A DNA stretch of 64,000 nucleotides from NCBI GenBank assembly GCA_902800795.1, contig CADCFQ010000014.1, positions 51,803-115,802 of the forward strand, read 5' to 3'. Both the position numbers and the translations under genes were made by a program. The notes beneath the pieces are model-generated. The model saw only the letters and a list, made by a program, of their open reading frames with translations. It ran no database searches and was not told the origin of the DNA. The DNA is from an uncultured Ruminococcus sp. (lineage in GTDB: Bacteria > Bacillota > Clostridia > Oscillospirales > Ruminococcaceae). Positions 42,283 through 50,902 of the stretch are shown here, one piece after another. Within the stretch, counting starts at the first letter, position 1. Each line of letters begins with the position of its first letter.

Positions 42283-43261
42283 GCTGCCCCCCGTTTCCTA
42301 ATAATATGCTGCTGCGCACATCGCTGATCTGAGCCGAGGAAAGGGTCTGATCCTTATCATCGAGATCTCTTCTCCACTCATAGAGGGTCTGGCAGTTAAG
42401 AAACTGGGCAGATGCCAGTATCCTTCTTTCCAGCTCGCTGAGCGAAGAGTCCGCAGTCAGATTTCTTGAACCGACAGCGCCTATGCTCTCGGCCTTCTGC
42501 TGGAGCATGAACGAGTCGATGCCTTCCTGCTGTCTGCCGTAGAAATCCACATAGCCGTCTGCATAGACCGAGCAGATAACATCAATGAACCTTCCGGGCT
42601 TGTCCAGACAGATCATACCCGCTCTGTCGCTGGTTATGTCGGCAAAATTCACCCACTGCACCAGTGCCGCATAAAGCTGCTTGCTCACGGTCTGGTTATA
42701 GGTCCTCTCGGCAGGTCTGTAGGCCTGCTTGTTATAGTTGAGATAGGTGAACGCCATATTGTATACACAGTGGTTGTTCTGGAGCTTGCCGCACTCGCTT
42801 CCCACAAGGAAGGTGAGCTCGTCCAAGCTCTTTGTATCCACCATTTTCTTGGTTATGACAATGCACGGATCTATCATATCGCTGGATATGGAATAGATCA
42901 GCGGCCTGTCTATATCCTCTCTGATAAACACTATCGGCACAACGAGTTCAAGTCTCTCGCTGCACTTTTTAAGTATATCGTATATCTCGGGATATTTGAG
43001 CGGTCCTACCTGGTTGCATTTCATAAAAAGCACCTTGGCTTCTGCCGCAACGTCGGTCCCGCCCGCAGCCTTGAAAAGCTTGCCGCTCCCTCCGAGCCCG
43101 AGTATCTTCTGCCTTACGGCAAAGTCCGACTCGAAGGCATAGTCAAGCACTCCGTCAACTATATGGTTCTGATAGCTTCTGGTGTAGGCGTTGAGATAAG
43201 TACGAAAGCTTGTGTCTATCTGAAGAAGGGGATTTTCATTTGCCAATGATACATCACTCAT
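42272..43261 (-). CDS. degenerate M48-like protein between two dynamin-like genes
   Basis: 329 aa from ATG 43261, which has AAAGGAGG; the in-frame extension to 43327 has no support. Residues 105-175 follow the pattern of M48-family zinc peptidases (surface helix, IVITKKMVD, DELTFLVG), but where the active site HELGH would be it has SECGK (155-159), then LQNNHCVY. Both zinc-binding His are replaced while the Glu and the downstream Asn-His remain. So it is probably a non-catalytic fold reused for binding. No signal peptide or transmembrane segment. Same operon as both dynamin-like genes, 37 bases after the first one and overlapping the second. Confidence 0.65.
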   Translation of the reverse strand: MSDVSLANENPLLQIDTSFRTYLNAYTRSYQNHIVDGVLDYAFESDFAVRQKILGLGGSGKLFKAAGGTDVAAEAKVLFMKCNQVGPLKYPEIYDILKKCSERLELVVPIVFIREDIDRPLIYSISSDMIDPCIVITKKMVDTKSLDELTFLVGSECGKLQNNHCVYNMAFTYLNYNKQAYRPAERTYNQTVSKQLYAALVQWVNFADITSDRAGMICLDKPGRFIDVICSVYADGYVDFYGRQQEGIDSFMLQQKAESIGAVGSRNLTADSSLSELERRILASAQFLNCQTLYEWRRDLDDKDQTLSSAQISDVRSSILLGNGGQLDG

Positions 43262-43298
43262 TGCGTGTCCTCCTTTAGAATCTTGATAATGATAAGGG

Positions 43299-45350
43299 TC
43301 AGCTCTCCATTGCCTCGGTAAGAACACGTCTTACAGCATAAGCGTCCTGAACGATAGTGCTTGCTGTCTCGGCGATATCGTGGAGTCTTTCCATTTCCTT
43401 CTGCGAGATGTTGCTCTTCTCGGTCTTGAGGTCATTAAGATTATCAAGTGTTTCCTGAGTATCACGAAGAATGATCTCGGTCTCGTTTTCGATCTTGCCC
43501 TTGAGTCCTTCAAACGCAGAGAATACCTGACGGCGGACAGTTTCTGTGAAGTCGTTATTGAGCTTCATCTCATGGAACTGCTTCTTTACCTGCGCCTTAT
43601 AGCTGGACTTATACTTATCTATCTTCTCTTTGACAAGGATCTTGTCTATCGCAAAGTTCGAGGTAAACGTTCCTGCGATACCTGCAACTGCCATAAGGAA
43701 CAGTGTCACAGGCAGAGTTGCGGTTATACCCAAGAATCCTGCAAAGAAGAATGCGGTGTAATATGTAGCGTAGAAGCCTGCAAAGCCTGTTGCTCCGCCA
43801 AGCAGAGCGCCCTTGACGCCGGACTCTCTGAAGCCCAGGAACAATCCGCCCACACCGTAGGAGCCGATAGCAACGCCTATGATCTTATCCATAGTGCCGC
43901 CCTTGGCTGCCACTCTGTCGGAGATGGTGAACATCTGCTGTATCCTGGACACGCTCTCAAAGAACTCGTCCTCGAATTCCTGCAGTCTTTCAGCCTCGCA
44001 GCTTACTGCGACGTTAATGCTGTTCTGTATCTGCTCGCAGATGATCTGCGCTCTTGCCTCTATGCTCTCTCTGATCTTCTCGGTCAGCTTAGCGGTGATA
44101 AGCTTGAGCTGATCCTTCTTGAAGTCCTCGGAGGACATCTGGAAGTTATCTATAACATCCATAGCTGTCTGCTCGATATTCGGCCAGTAGCTGTCAAGCA
44201 CGGGCTTTAAGTTATCGAACACATTGTTTGCAGCGTCGTTTATCTTTACGAATTCCTGACGCTTCTTGTTTCTGATCTCGTCTATCTCCTTGATAGCCTG
44301 ATCGTACTTCTCCATAAACTCGTCGTTAGCCATCATCAGGGCGTTTTCCTGCATAACTACCGAACGGAGTATCTCGGTACCGGAGTTTGTTATCTTGTTT
44401 GCAAGTATCTGCAGAGCGATAACGCCTCGCTCCTTGGTAAGCATAGTTTCCAGAGCGTTTTCAAACTCGGGGAAATTACTCTTCTCCAGCAGCTCCTTGT
44501 CTCCGCTTGCCTTAGCATTGAGGGCTTGCTTTGCATAAACGCCGATAACTCTCGGTGTGCCTATCTTTCTCTTATAAACGGCAAACTCTCTGGAATCCTC
44601 GCCCATGACCTTCTTGGCCTTTTCCATAACATATTTGCCTATTCTTGTTCTTACTGTCTCGACGATCTTGTTCTCATCCTCCTGAGAGAATGTGCCGAAG
44701 CAGTTTACAACAAAGATTATCCTTCCCACATCGGAGGTGAGCATCTTCTTCTCAAGAAACTCCTTCTCGAACTGTGAGAACGGTGAATTTGCGCTTATAA
44801 CAAATACGGCAGCGTCGATCTTCGGCAGTATGGACAGCGTAACGCTGGTCATCTGCTCGTCATCGTTAAGACCGGGAGTGTCGATGATATCAACGTTGTT
44901 CTTGCAGAACTCGGTATCATAATAGACCGTAGCTTCCTTAACTGTCTCGGCTCTCTCCTCGCTCTCGGCAGTAAGCTTGGTAACGTAGTCCTCCAGCTTA
45001 TTTATATCTACCTTCTCGCTGTTGCCGTTTTTATACTCCACCTGAACATACGGTTCCTCGCTGTATGTCACACGGTTGAGCGTAGCTGTGGCAGGCAAAA
45101 CGTCGGCAGGGAGTACCTCCTGGCCGAGCATTGCGTTTATCAGCGTACTCTTTCCTCTCTTGAACTCACCGACGATAGCGACCTCAAAGTGCTCCTCGGC
45201 AGTCTTCTCCAGAGTCTCCTTGATAGACTCCGCAGTGTTGACGAGCGATATCTCCTCGCTCAATGACAGCAGCTGTTTAAGGTTCCCCGTAAGGGTACCC
45301 ACCGTTTCTTTATAGGATTTATAGCTGCCATAGTCAATCTGTTTTTCCAT
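43299..45350 (-). CDS. dynamin-like GTPase with membrane-insertion region (first of the pair)
   Basis: 683 aa. G domain motifs GEFKRGKST (61-69), PATATLNRVTY (switch I) and IIDTPGLND (155-163). Where G4 would be, VVNCFG lacks the usual Lys and Asp, so nucleotide specificity may be relaxed. Long helical segments follow (about 260-480), then a Gly/Ala/Phe-rich hydrophobic region (about 495-575) with two or three membrane-spanning or inserting helices, then a helical C-terminus. This is the plan of membrane-anchored bacterial dynamin-like proteins, with roles in membrane fusion, fission or repair, or in phage tolerance. First gene of a three-gene operon, with its own promoter and an unusual hairpin leader. 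Confidence 0.88.
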   Translation of the reverse strand: MEKQIDYGSYKSYKETVGTLTGNLKQLLSLSEEISLVNTAESIKETLEKTAEEHFEVAIVGEFKRGKSTLINAMLGQEVLPADVLPATATLNRVTYSEEPYVQVEYKNGNSEKVDINKLEDYVTKLTAESEERAETVKEATVYYDTEFCKNNVDIIDTPGLNDDEQMTSVTLSILPKIDAAVFVISANSPFSQFEKEFLEKKMLTSDVGRIIFVVNCFGTFSQEDENKIVETVRTRIGKYVMEKAKKVMGEDSREFAVYKRKIGTPRVIGVYAKQALNAKASGDKELLEKSNFPEFENALETMLTKERGVIALQILANKITNSGTEILRSVVMQENALMMANDEFMEKYDQAIKEIDEIRNKKRQEFVKINDAANNVFDNLKPVLDSYWPNIEQTAMDVIDNFQMSSEDFKKDQLKLITAKLTEKIRESIEARAQIICEQIQNSINVAVSCEAERLQEFEDEFFESVSRIQQMFTISDRVAAKGGTMDKIIGVAIGSYGVGGLFLGFRESGVKGALLGGATGFAGFYATYYTAFFFAGFLGITATLPVTLFLMAVAGIAGTFTSNFAIDKILVKEKIDKYKSSYKAQVKKQFHEMKLNNDFTETVRRQVFSAFEGLKGKIENETEIILRDTQETLDNLNDLKTEKSNISQKEMERLHDIAETASTIVQDAYAVRRVLTEAMES

Positions 45351-45400
45351 AACAAACCTCCGTTCCGATCTATCATGATAACATTTTTTCCATTCATAGG

Positions 45401-45462
45401 GCGGACTCCCACATATAGTCAGTGGCGCATGCCTGAAACGATTTCAGGCACAAAATGTCCGC
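45401..45462 (-). promoter_or_regulatory. hairpin leader of the dynamin operon
   Basis: The transcript leader contains a perfect TGCCTGAAA/TTTCAGGCA stem (45430-45450) enclosed by GCGGAC (45457-45462) and GTCCGC (45401-45406). There is no T-run, so it is not a terminator; it may be an RNA structure or a protein site. Confidence 0.5.
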
Positions 45463-45480
45463 ACGAGCATCATTAACAGT

Positions 45481-45510
45481 ATTATAACACAATCATCAAA
45501 CTCACGTCAA
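45481..45510 (-). promoter_or_regulatory. sigma-A promoter of the dynamin operon
   Basis: Minus-strand -35 TTGACG (45505-45510), 18-base spacer, -10 TATAAT (45481-45486), about 130 bases before the start codon at 45350. Confidence 0.78.
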
Positions 45511-45586
45511 GAAAACCCTGACCACAAGTCCCAAAATTTACCCTTTTGCACAAATAACCGACACTCATATATACATTTTGCACATA

Positions 45587-45626
45587 AAAAACGCCCCGGA
45601 GCGCCTATCAAGGCGCCTTCCGGAGC
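45587..45626 (-). terminator. intrinsic terminator after the SGNH lipoprotein gene
   Basis: On the minus strand, CGCTCCGGAAGGCGCC pairs with GGCGCTCCGGGGCG around TTGATA, followed by TTTTTT. Confidence 0.85.
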
Positions 45627-45642
45627 GAAAACGTTTAAAACA

Positions 45643-46905
45643 TCAAGATGTATACCCGAAGCCAAGGACCTCCGAGAAAGTCTCCTCGTCGCCTTCGGCC
45701 ATAGTGATCTCCACCGTGTAGTTAACGGGTGTTGGCTTCATAGCGATGTTCACCACCTGGGCATTTCCCCAGCCTGTGGGGCTTATGGGATCGATATCCA
45801 CCTCGTTGTAGACCTCGCCGTCAGCGATAACCTTGACGTGTATCTTGCCGTAGCTGCCGCTCTTGGCCTCGTGGTAGATCATATAGAGGAACTTCTTGTC
45901 CTCAAACTCGAACACCAGCGGATCGTTGCCGGCATCCTTATGGTGTACCCAGCCCTTTGTAAAGCTTGCTATCTGGGTGCCCTCCGCCCAGCTTCCAAGG
46001 CTCTTGGGAATGAGAGTGTCATTCTCATACATCCCTGCGTGGACCTGTCTCGGTGCGAAAACAGGCTCAAAGGGCATAATGTACTCGCCCTTGCTTGGGA
46101 CATCCATTACTGTGTCAAAATAGTAGTCCACCATCGAAGCCACCAGCTTGTGACCCTCTTCATTCGGGTGAGACTGGTCATCCGAGAATTCCTCCCAGGT
46201 CAGCCTGTTGTTCTCAAACAGGAACCTCAGCGCATCACAGTAGGATATCATCGGCAGGTCATAGGCCTCGCCTATCTGTTTCATATAGTCCTGTGCCGAG
46301 TAGTCATCGGCGGTAACGGAGAACAGCAGAACGGGTGCTACGCCGTCCTCAAGAAGCGTCTGGACAATGGACTCATAAGCGTTCTGATGATCCTGATCGT
46401 TGCCGTCATTTACCGCAAATTCGATAAAACAGATATCCGGCTTGCTCGAAAGAACGTCACGGTCAAGGCGGAGTATGCCCAGCTTCGAGGGTGTTCCGCT
46501 GATGCCTGCGTTGCAGTATTTCACATTATCACCGGTGCCGAACTTCTGTGCAAAATATTCATACGTCAGCTTTGCATAGCACTTGTCGGGACCGGCTGTC
46601 AGACCCTCGGTTATAGAGCCGCCGAGGTAAGCTATCGTTACCTCCTCGCCGGCCTGAGCCTTCTTTATAACGTTCTGAACGAGCTCTGTGTTGCCGTAAT
46701 TGACCATAGCCTTTTCAAGCATAGCCTGCTGCCATTCCTCGTCAGTCTCGGGCGTTTTGCTCTCGCCGGAGGACTCCGCCTGAGAAGCAGCGCTCTGTGA
46801 TGTGCTGTCAGCCTTCGAGCTGCTGTTCTCCTCGCCGCAGGACGCAAGCACCGCCAGGCACAAAGCCAATGCTGCCGCCGCTGCCGCTATCTTCTTAAAC
46901 TTCAT
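45643..46905 (-). CDS. SGNH/GDSL hydrolase lipoprotein
   Basis: 420 aa from ATG 46905 with AAGGTGATAG upstream. Type II signal with lipobox VLASC (Cys23) and a Ser-rich linker to about residue 55. SGNH catalytic blocks: YLGGSITEG (Ser97), FAVNDGND near 163-170 and DQSHPNEEGH near 225-235, so nucleophile, Asn and Asp-His are all in place. A C-terminal beta-rich domain of about 140 residues follows. It may be a carbohydrate esterase (for example, acetyl removal from plant polysaccharide), which fits a fibre-degrading habitat, but the specificity is not shown by the sequence. Confidence 0.85.
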   Translation of the reverse strand: MKFKKIAAAAAALALCLAVLASCGEENSSSKADSTSQSAASQAESSGESKTPETDEEWQQAMLEKAMVNYGNTELVQNVIKKAQAGEEVTIAYLGGSITEGLTAGPDKCYAKLTYEYFAQKFGTGDNVKYCNAGISGTPSKLGILRLDRDVLSSKPDICFIEFAVNDGNDQDHQNAYESIVQTLLEDGVAPVLLFSVTADDYSAQDYMKQIGEAYDLPMISYCDALRFLFENNRLTWEEFSDDQSHPNEEGHKLVASMVDYYFDTVMDVPSKGEYIMPFEPVFAPRQVHAGMYENDTLIPKSLGSWAEGTQIASFTKGWVHHKDAGNDPLVFEFEDKKFLYMIYHEAKSGSYGKIHVKVIADGEVYNEVDIDPISPTGWGNAQVVNIAMKPTPVNYTVEITMAEGDEETFSEVLGFGYTS

Positions 46906-46973
46906 ACTATCACCTTTTTCAAAAATATAACCATACATAGGCTCATAAGGCCACGAAACATTTCGCTGTATAA

Positions 46974-47002
46974 AGTTTATCACCTGAAAAAGCCCAAGTC
47001 AA
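46974..47002 (-). promoter_or_regulatory. sigma-A promoter of the SGNH gene
   Basis: Minus-strand -35 TTGACT (46997-47002), 17-base spacer, -10 TAAACT (46974-46979). Confidence 0.75.
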
Positions 47003-47100
47003 CCGCTTTAAAAAATGTAAACGACTTCGCTTTTTCAATTTCAGAAATTTAAACAATCCCGCCTGTATATTATGCAACACTTTGCACAAGGGCAGAACAC

Positions 47101-47136
47101 AAAAAAAGATCCGCCCCCTTAAAAGGAAGCGGATCG
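47101..47136 (-). terminator. intrinsic terminator after the sugar ABC ATPase gene
   Basis: On the minus strand GATCCGCTTCC pairs with GGGGGCGGATC, followed by TTTTTTT. Confidence 0.88.
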
Positions 47137-47151
47137 GGATCTTCAAAACTA

Positions 47152-48294
47152 TCAGTTGAGAACAGTCTTCTCTGTCTCCTTGTCGAAGATGTGGATCCTG
47201 TTAGGATCGATAGCAACTTCGATCTCGTCCTGAGGTCTTACATCGGAACGAGGAGAAACTCTTGCTGTGAGGTTGATGCCCTCGCAGTTGAGGTAGAGAT
47301 AAGTCTCTGCACCCATCATTTCAGTAACTTCTACTGTGGTGTTGATCTTTCCTGTTGTAGCCTGAGCCAGGAATGCAGGCTCGTCATGGATACACTCAGG
47401 ACGAACACCAAGGATAACTTCCTGATCTACCAGGGGCTCAAGAGCCTCGGAATCAGCCTTGGAATCAGGAACTGCTACCTGATACTTAACGCCTCTTGTG
47501 GTCTTTGTATCCTCGGAACCGAACTCAACAACATACTTGCCGTCCTGCTTGAGGAGCTTAGCATCGATGAAGTTCATCTGAGGTGAACCGATGAATCCTG
47601 CAACGAACTGGTTTACAGGGCTCTGATAGAGGTTTGTAGGTGTGTCGATCTGCTGGATGTAACCATCCTTCATGACAACGATCCTATCACCCATGGTCAT
47701 AGCCTCTGTCTGGTCATGTGTAACGTAGATGAATGTTGTACCCAGCTTCTTGTGGAGCTTGGAGATCTCGGTTCTCATCTGTGCTCTCAGCTTAGCGTCC
47801 AGGTTGGAAAGAGGCTCGTCGAGGAGGAATACCTGAGGCTCACGCACGATAGCACGGCCCAGCGCAACTCTCTGTCTCTGACCACCCGAAAGAGCCTTAG
47901 GCTTTCTGTCGAGCAGGTGAGCGATGTCGAGGATCCTTGCAGCTTCCTCAACCTTTCTTGCGATCTCATCCTTAGGTACCTTTCTGAGCTTCAGGCCGAA
48001 TGCCATGTTCTCAAAAACGGTCATGTGAGGATAAAGAGCGTAGTTCTGGAAAACCATTGCGATATCTCTGTCCTTAGGTGCGATGTCGTTTACAAGACGG
48101 TCGCCGATGTAGAGCTCGCCTTCGCTGATCTCCTCAAGTCCTGCGATCATACGCAGAGTTGTGGACTTTCCGCATCCGGAAGGACCAACGAGGATGATGA
48201 ATTCCTTATCCTTGATCTCGATGTTGAAGTCGGAAACGGCAATAACGCCGCCTGCATACTTCTTATAGATTTCCCTTAATGATACACTTGCCAT
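47152..48294 (-). CDS. msmK: sugar ABC transporter ATP-binding protein, MsmK/UgpC type
   Basis: 380 aa. Walker [10 protein letters not shown] near residues 37-45, signature LSGGQRQR near 135-142, Walker [14 protein letters not shown], and switch VTHDQTEA; the C-terminal third is the OB-fold regulatory domain of the CUT1 family ([10 protein letters not shown] near 300-310). It stands alone: no permease or binding protein genes are nearby, consistent with a shared ATPase that powers several carbohydrate importers, as known for MsmK in Gram-positives. Codon usage is more biased than in neighbours, suggesting high expression. Confidence 0.93.
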   Translation of the reverse strand: MASVSLREIYKKYAGGVIAVSDFNIEIKDKEFIILVGPSGCGKSTTLRMIAGLEEISEGELYIGDRLVNDIAPKDRDIAMVFQNYALYPHMTVFENMAFGLKLRKVPKDEIARKVEEAARILDIAHLLDRKPKALSGGQRQRVALGRAIVREPQVFLLDEPLSNLDAKLRAQMRTEISKLHKKLGTTFIYVTHDQTEAMTMGDRIVVMKDGYIQQIDTPTNLYQSPVNQFVAGFIGSPQMNFIDAKLLKQDGKYVVEFGSEDTKTTRGVKYQVAVPDSKADSEALEPLVDQEVILGVRPECIHDEPAFLAQATTGKINTTVEVTEMMGAETYLYLNCEGINLTARVSPRSDVRPQDEIEVAIDPNRIHIFDKETEKTVLN

Positions 48295-48349
48295 TAAAAA
48301 GAACCTCCCTGTTTGAAATTTTACTAATATCCCAATTAGCTATGTTCTT

Positions 48350-48378
48350 ATCATAACAGATTTCCACCATAGCCGCAA
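48350..48378 (-). promoter_or_regulatory. sigma-A promoter of msmK
   Basis: Minus-strand -35 TTGCGG (48373-48378), 17-base spacer, -10 TATGAT (48350-48355). Confidence 0.72.
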
Positions 48379-48456
48379 GAGTTTTTTTGACTAAACTTTA
48401 TCATATCTCTTTATAAATATTGACGAAAATTGATAGCGTGATGGAAAAATCTGGAA

Positions 48457-49176
48457 TCAGCCTGATTTCTTCGTCAATAATTTATCAACATCTTTGTGCA
48501 GTATCTCCAAACAGCCCCCTGCGGGCAGATTTGCGTCAAGCTCCATTTTTCCTATCCTTATACGTTTAAGGAACTCCACCCTGTTGCCCAGCTGGATGAA
48601 CATTCTTTTGACCTGATGATACCTTCCCTCGGTGATAGTCAGAAGACATTCCCTGTCATTTTCCTGTGAGGGTTCAAACTCCGCCGGAAGCCACCTGCCG
48701 CCCTCGTCGTCCTCAAATCCCTGCCCGAATGTTTCCTTGTAGCTCTCCTCCCAGGGCTTCTCCAGCCTGACAAAATAGGTCTTCGGAACATGGTGAGCAG
48801 GCGACAGCATCCTGTGGGCGAGCTCGCCGTCATCGGTTATCAGAACGAAGCCCTCGGTGTCCTTGTCGAGCCTTCCTGCCGGAAAGAGGCCCTTTCTTCT
48901 CAGCTCCTCCGGGATAAGCTCCAGCACGGTCTTTGACAGGCCGTCCCTTGTGGCACAGACGACCCCCCGGGGCTTGTTTAGCATTATATAGATATGTTCT
49001 TTATATTCTATCTTTTTGCCGTCCAGCAGGACGACATCCTTGTTCTCATCTATATGCATATCCGAACGCTTTGCAGCGGTGCCGTTAACGGTCACTCTGC
49101 CCTTTAAGCAAAGCTTTTTTACATCTTTCCTCGAAACATCCGCTATCTGCGAAGAGAGAAACCTGTCCAGTCTCAT
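48457..49176 (-). CDS. RsuA-family rRNA pseudouridine synthase
   Basis: 239 aa from ATG 49176 (GGTGAT just upstream; the extension to 49221 would start before the promoter). An N-terminal S4 RNA-binding domain (MRLDRFLSS.. to KGRVTVNG) is followed by the catalytic domain with MLNKPRGVVCAT and GRLDKDTEG, where Asp is the nucleophile. It modifies a single uridine in rRNA; RsuA (16S U516-equivalent) is the most similar member by length, but the exact site is not certain. The leader is only about 10 bases. Confidence 0.88.
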   Translation of the reverse strand: MRLDRFLSSQIADVSRKDVKKLCLKGRVTVNGTAAKRSDMHIDENKDVVLLDGKKIEYKEHIYIMLNKPRGVVCATRDGLSKTVLELIPEELRRKGLFPAGRLDKDTEGFVLITDDGELAHRMLSPAHHVPKTYFVRLEKPWEESYKETFGQGFEDDEGGRWLPAEFEPSQENDRECLLTITEGRYHQVKRMFIQLGNRVEFLKRIRIGKMELDANLPAGGCLEILHKDVDKLLTKKSG

Positions 49177-49192
49177 AACATCACCGCATACA

Positions 49193-49221
49193 ATTATATA
49201 AAAAAAGAAAGCTCTTGTCAA
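49193..49221 (-). promoter_or_regulatory. sigma-A promoter of the pseudouridine synthase gene, embedded in a terminator
   Basis: Minus-strand -35 TTGACA (49216-49221), 17-base spacer, -10 TATAAT (49193-49198). The -35 lies inside the 3' arm of the upstream gene's terminator. Confidence 0.82.
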
Positions 49222-49241
49222 GGATGATCCCTGACAAGAGC
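49203..49241 (-). terminator. intrinsic terminator after the DUF4830 gene
   Basis: On the minus strand GCTCTTGTCA pairs with TGACAAGAGC, followed by TTTCTTTTTTT. The arm overlaps the promoter above. Confidence 0.83.
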
Positions 49242-49306
49242 AGAAAACGGCCGTCCCGGCAGTTGCGGAACGGTCAGAAAGATATAAAAGCCAGGCGCTT
49301 TCAGCC

Positions 49307-49765
49307 TCACTTTTTGAGCCCCTGCATAAAGCCGTCGAGCTCGATCGAGCAGACGTCGCCGCCTATCAGCTTCCCCTCACAGACGATAAGGTTCGCCTTT
49401 ATACAATCCTTGCCGCTGTAGCCCTTATAGTTGCGGACAGTGTATGTATAGATGCTCACGTTTTTGCCCTTGTAGTCCGACAGGTCAAAGCCCTGTCTTT
49501 TCTGGAGGTCATTGTAGTTTTTGTAGACAGCCGTGAATTTCTGAGGGATGGTCACCTGACGGCAGGACTCGTATTTCGGGTCCACCTCCCAGCCCATACT
49601 GCTCAGAAACTGCTGTCTGTCCTTTTCGGTCTTCATTTCAAGGTCTTTCATCCCTGTCCCGGCAGAGCCTATCGCCCACACAAGGACAGCTGCCGCCGCA
49701 AGCACCAGCGCCAGCATAACGGCTGCCGACCTGATGCTGCGCAGCCTTACAGTTTTGATATACAT
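49307..49765 (-). CDS. DUF4830-family single-pass membrane protein
   Basis: 152 aa from ATG 49765, preceded by AAGGAGAG. One N-terminal helix (about residues 11-32) and an extracytoplasmic domain with LSSMGWEVDPKYESCRQVTI and GFDLSDYKGKNVSIYTY, the typical DUF4830 sequence. Function unknown. It stands between its own terminator and the divergent MinD-like gene. A longer ORF reading to 49870 has no ribosome binding site. Confidence 0.75.
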   Translation of the reverse strand: MYIKTVRLRSIRSAAVMLALVLAAAAVLVWAIGSAGTGMKDLEMKTEKDRQQFLSSMGWEVDPKYESCRQVTIPQKFTAVYKNYNDLQKRQGFDLSDYKGKNVSIYTYTVRNYKGYSGKDCIKANLIVCEGKLIGGDVCSIELDGFMQGLKK

Positions 49766-49937
49766 TTGCCTCTCTCCTTCACAGAACTTACGCCGGCAGG
49801 CGGCGTACTGTTTGATCGCTGTTGATTTAGTAAAGTATATGCACCTCAGCCGGTGAATAAGATTGTGCAATATAGCTAAATCTCAAAGCTTGATTTAATG
49901 TGAATTAACGATTTTGTTCTTTTTAAGTAAAATAGCT

Positions 49938-49965
49938 TTGACAAATCAAAAATATGTGGTAAAAT
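49938..49965 (+). promoter_or_regulatory. sigma-A promoter of the minD-like gene
   Basis: -35 TTGACA (49938-49943), 16-base spacer, -10 TAAAAT (49960-49965). Confidence 0.72.
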
Positions 49966-49971
49966 AAATGT

Positions 49972-50112
49972 AGGTAACGTCTGTCGCTGTTTTAGGTTTT
50001 CGGCAGCGTTAGACCGCCGCTTTCGGGTCCGGTGGCTTTGTTTTGATGCGCATTATCGGCCTAAAGTGCGGGAAAATAATTCCGCAGAGCTTTCTGCGGC
50101 TTTATGTTTGTG
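49972..50112 (+). promoter_or_regulatory. structured leader of the minD-like gene
   Basis: Over 140 bases with several hairpins: GTCTGTCGCTG/CAGCGTTAGAC around 49979-50015, and CCGCAGA/TCTGCGG around 50090-50101 followed by a weak T-rich stretch. Could be an attenuator; no known RNA family matched by eye. Confidence 0.4.
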
Positions 50113-50129
50113 AAAGGAGCAATGAGCTT

Positions 50130-50867
50130 ATGTCAAAAATTATTGCAGTAACTTCAGGTAAAGGCGGAACAGGAAAATCGTCTATCAGCGCCTGCCTGGG
50201 ATATGCTCTTGCAAAGCAGGGTAACAGGACCCTGATAATCGAGCTCGACTTCGGTCTGAGATGTATGGATATCATGCTGGGTATGCAGGGAAACATCCCC
50301 TACGATCTCGGTGATGTGCTCGAAGGCACCTGCGACGTTTACAAGGCTACTACAACAGTCAAGCTTGCATCCAACCTGAGCGTTCTTTGTGCGCCGAGCG
50401 ATCCTTTTGTTCAGCTGAAGGCTGAGGATATCGAAAAGATAACCCACGAAATGAGAAAGTATTTTGAATATATCATCATCGATACCTCCGCAGGTATCAA
50501 TGGTTCGGTATTCGATATAGTAACGAACTCTGACCTTATCCTTATCGTAACAACGCCCGATCCTGTGTGCGTAAGAGACGGAAGAATGATGTCTGACGAG
50601 TTCTATAAAAGAGGAAACCAGAAACAGAGACTTGTTATAAACAAGGCCAACAAGAGGATCTTCGAGTATGATGATATGGACGACCTGGATGCTATCATCG
50701 ACACCATAGGTGTTCAGCTGCTGGGAGTTATCCCCGAGGACAGCGCTATCCCGCTTGCAACAGGCAAGGGCGCTCCGCTTTCTTCGAGCTCCATGGGATT
50801 CTTAGCTTTCTCGGCTATCTCGAGACGTATAAAGGGTGAACACATTCCCCTTTCTATCAAGGTCTGA
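50130..50867 (+). CDS. MinD-like ATPase lacking the membrane-targeting tail
   Basis: 245 aa from ATG 50130 (AAAGGAG 10 bases upstream). Deviant Walker A KGGTGKSS (11-18), LDFGLRCMDIMLG, a switch II with DTSAGI, and the family helix INKANKRI. In Clostridia MinD is part of the Min division-site system, or of related ParA-type positioning systems. Unlike standard MinD (about 265 aa) it stops shortly after RRIKGEHIPL, so the C-terminal amphipathic membrane-targeting helix is missing. No minC or minE is adjacent. mgsA follows 35 bases later, an arrangement also found next to min genes in related bacteria. Confidence 0.82.
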   Translation: MSKIIAVTSGKGGTGKSSISACLGYALAKQGNRTLIIELDFGLRCMDIMLGMQGNIPYDLGDVLEGTCDVYKATTTVKLASNLSVLCAPSDPFVQLKAEDIEKITHEMRKYFEYIIIDTSAGINGSVFDIVTNSDLILIVTTPDPVCVRDGRMMSDEFYKRGNQKQRLVINKANKRIFEYDDMDDLDAIIDTIGVQLLGVIPEDSAIPLATGKGAPLSSSSMGFLAFSAISRRIKGEHIPLSIKV

Positions 50868-50902
50868 TCTTATAATAAATCCAACGAATCGGGGGGATCA
50901 CA

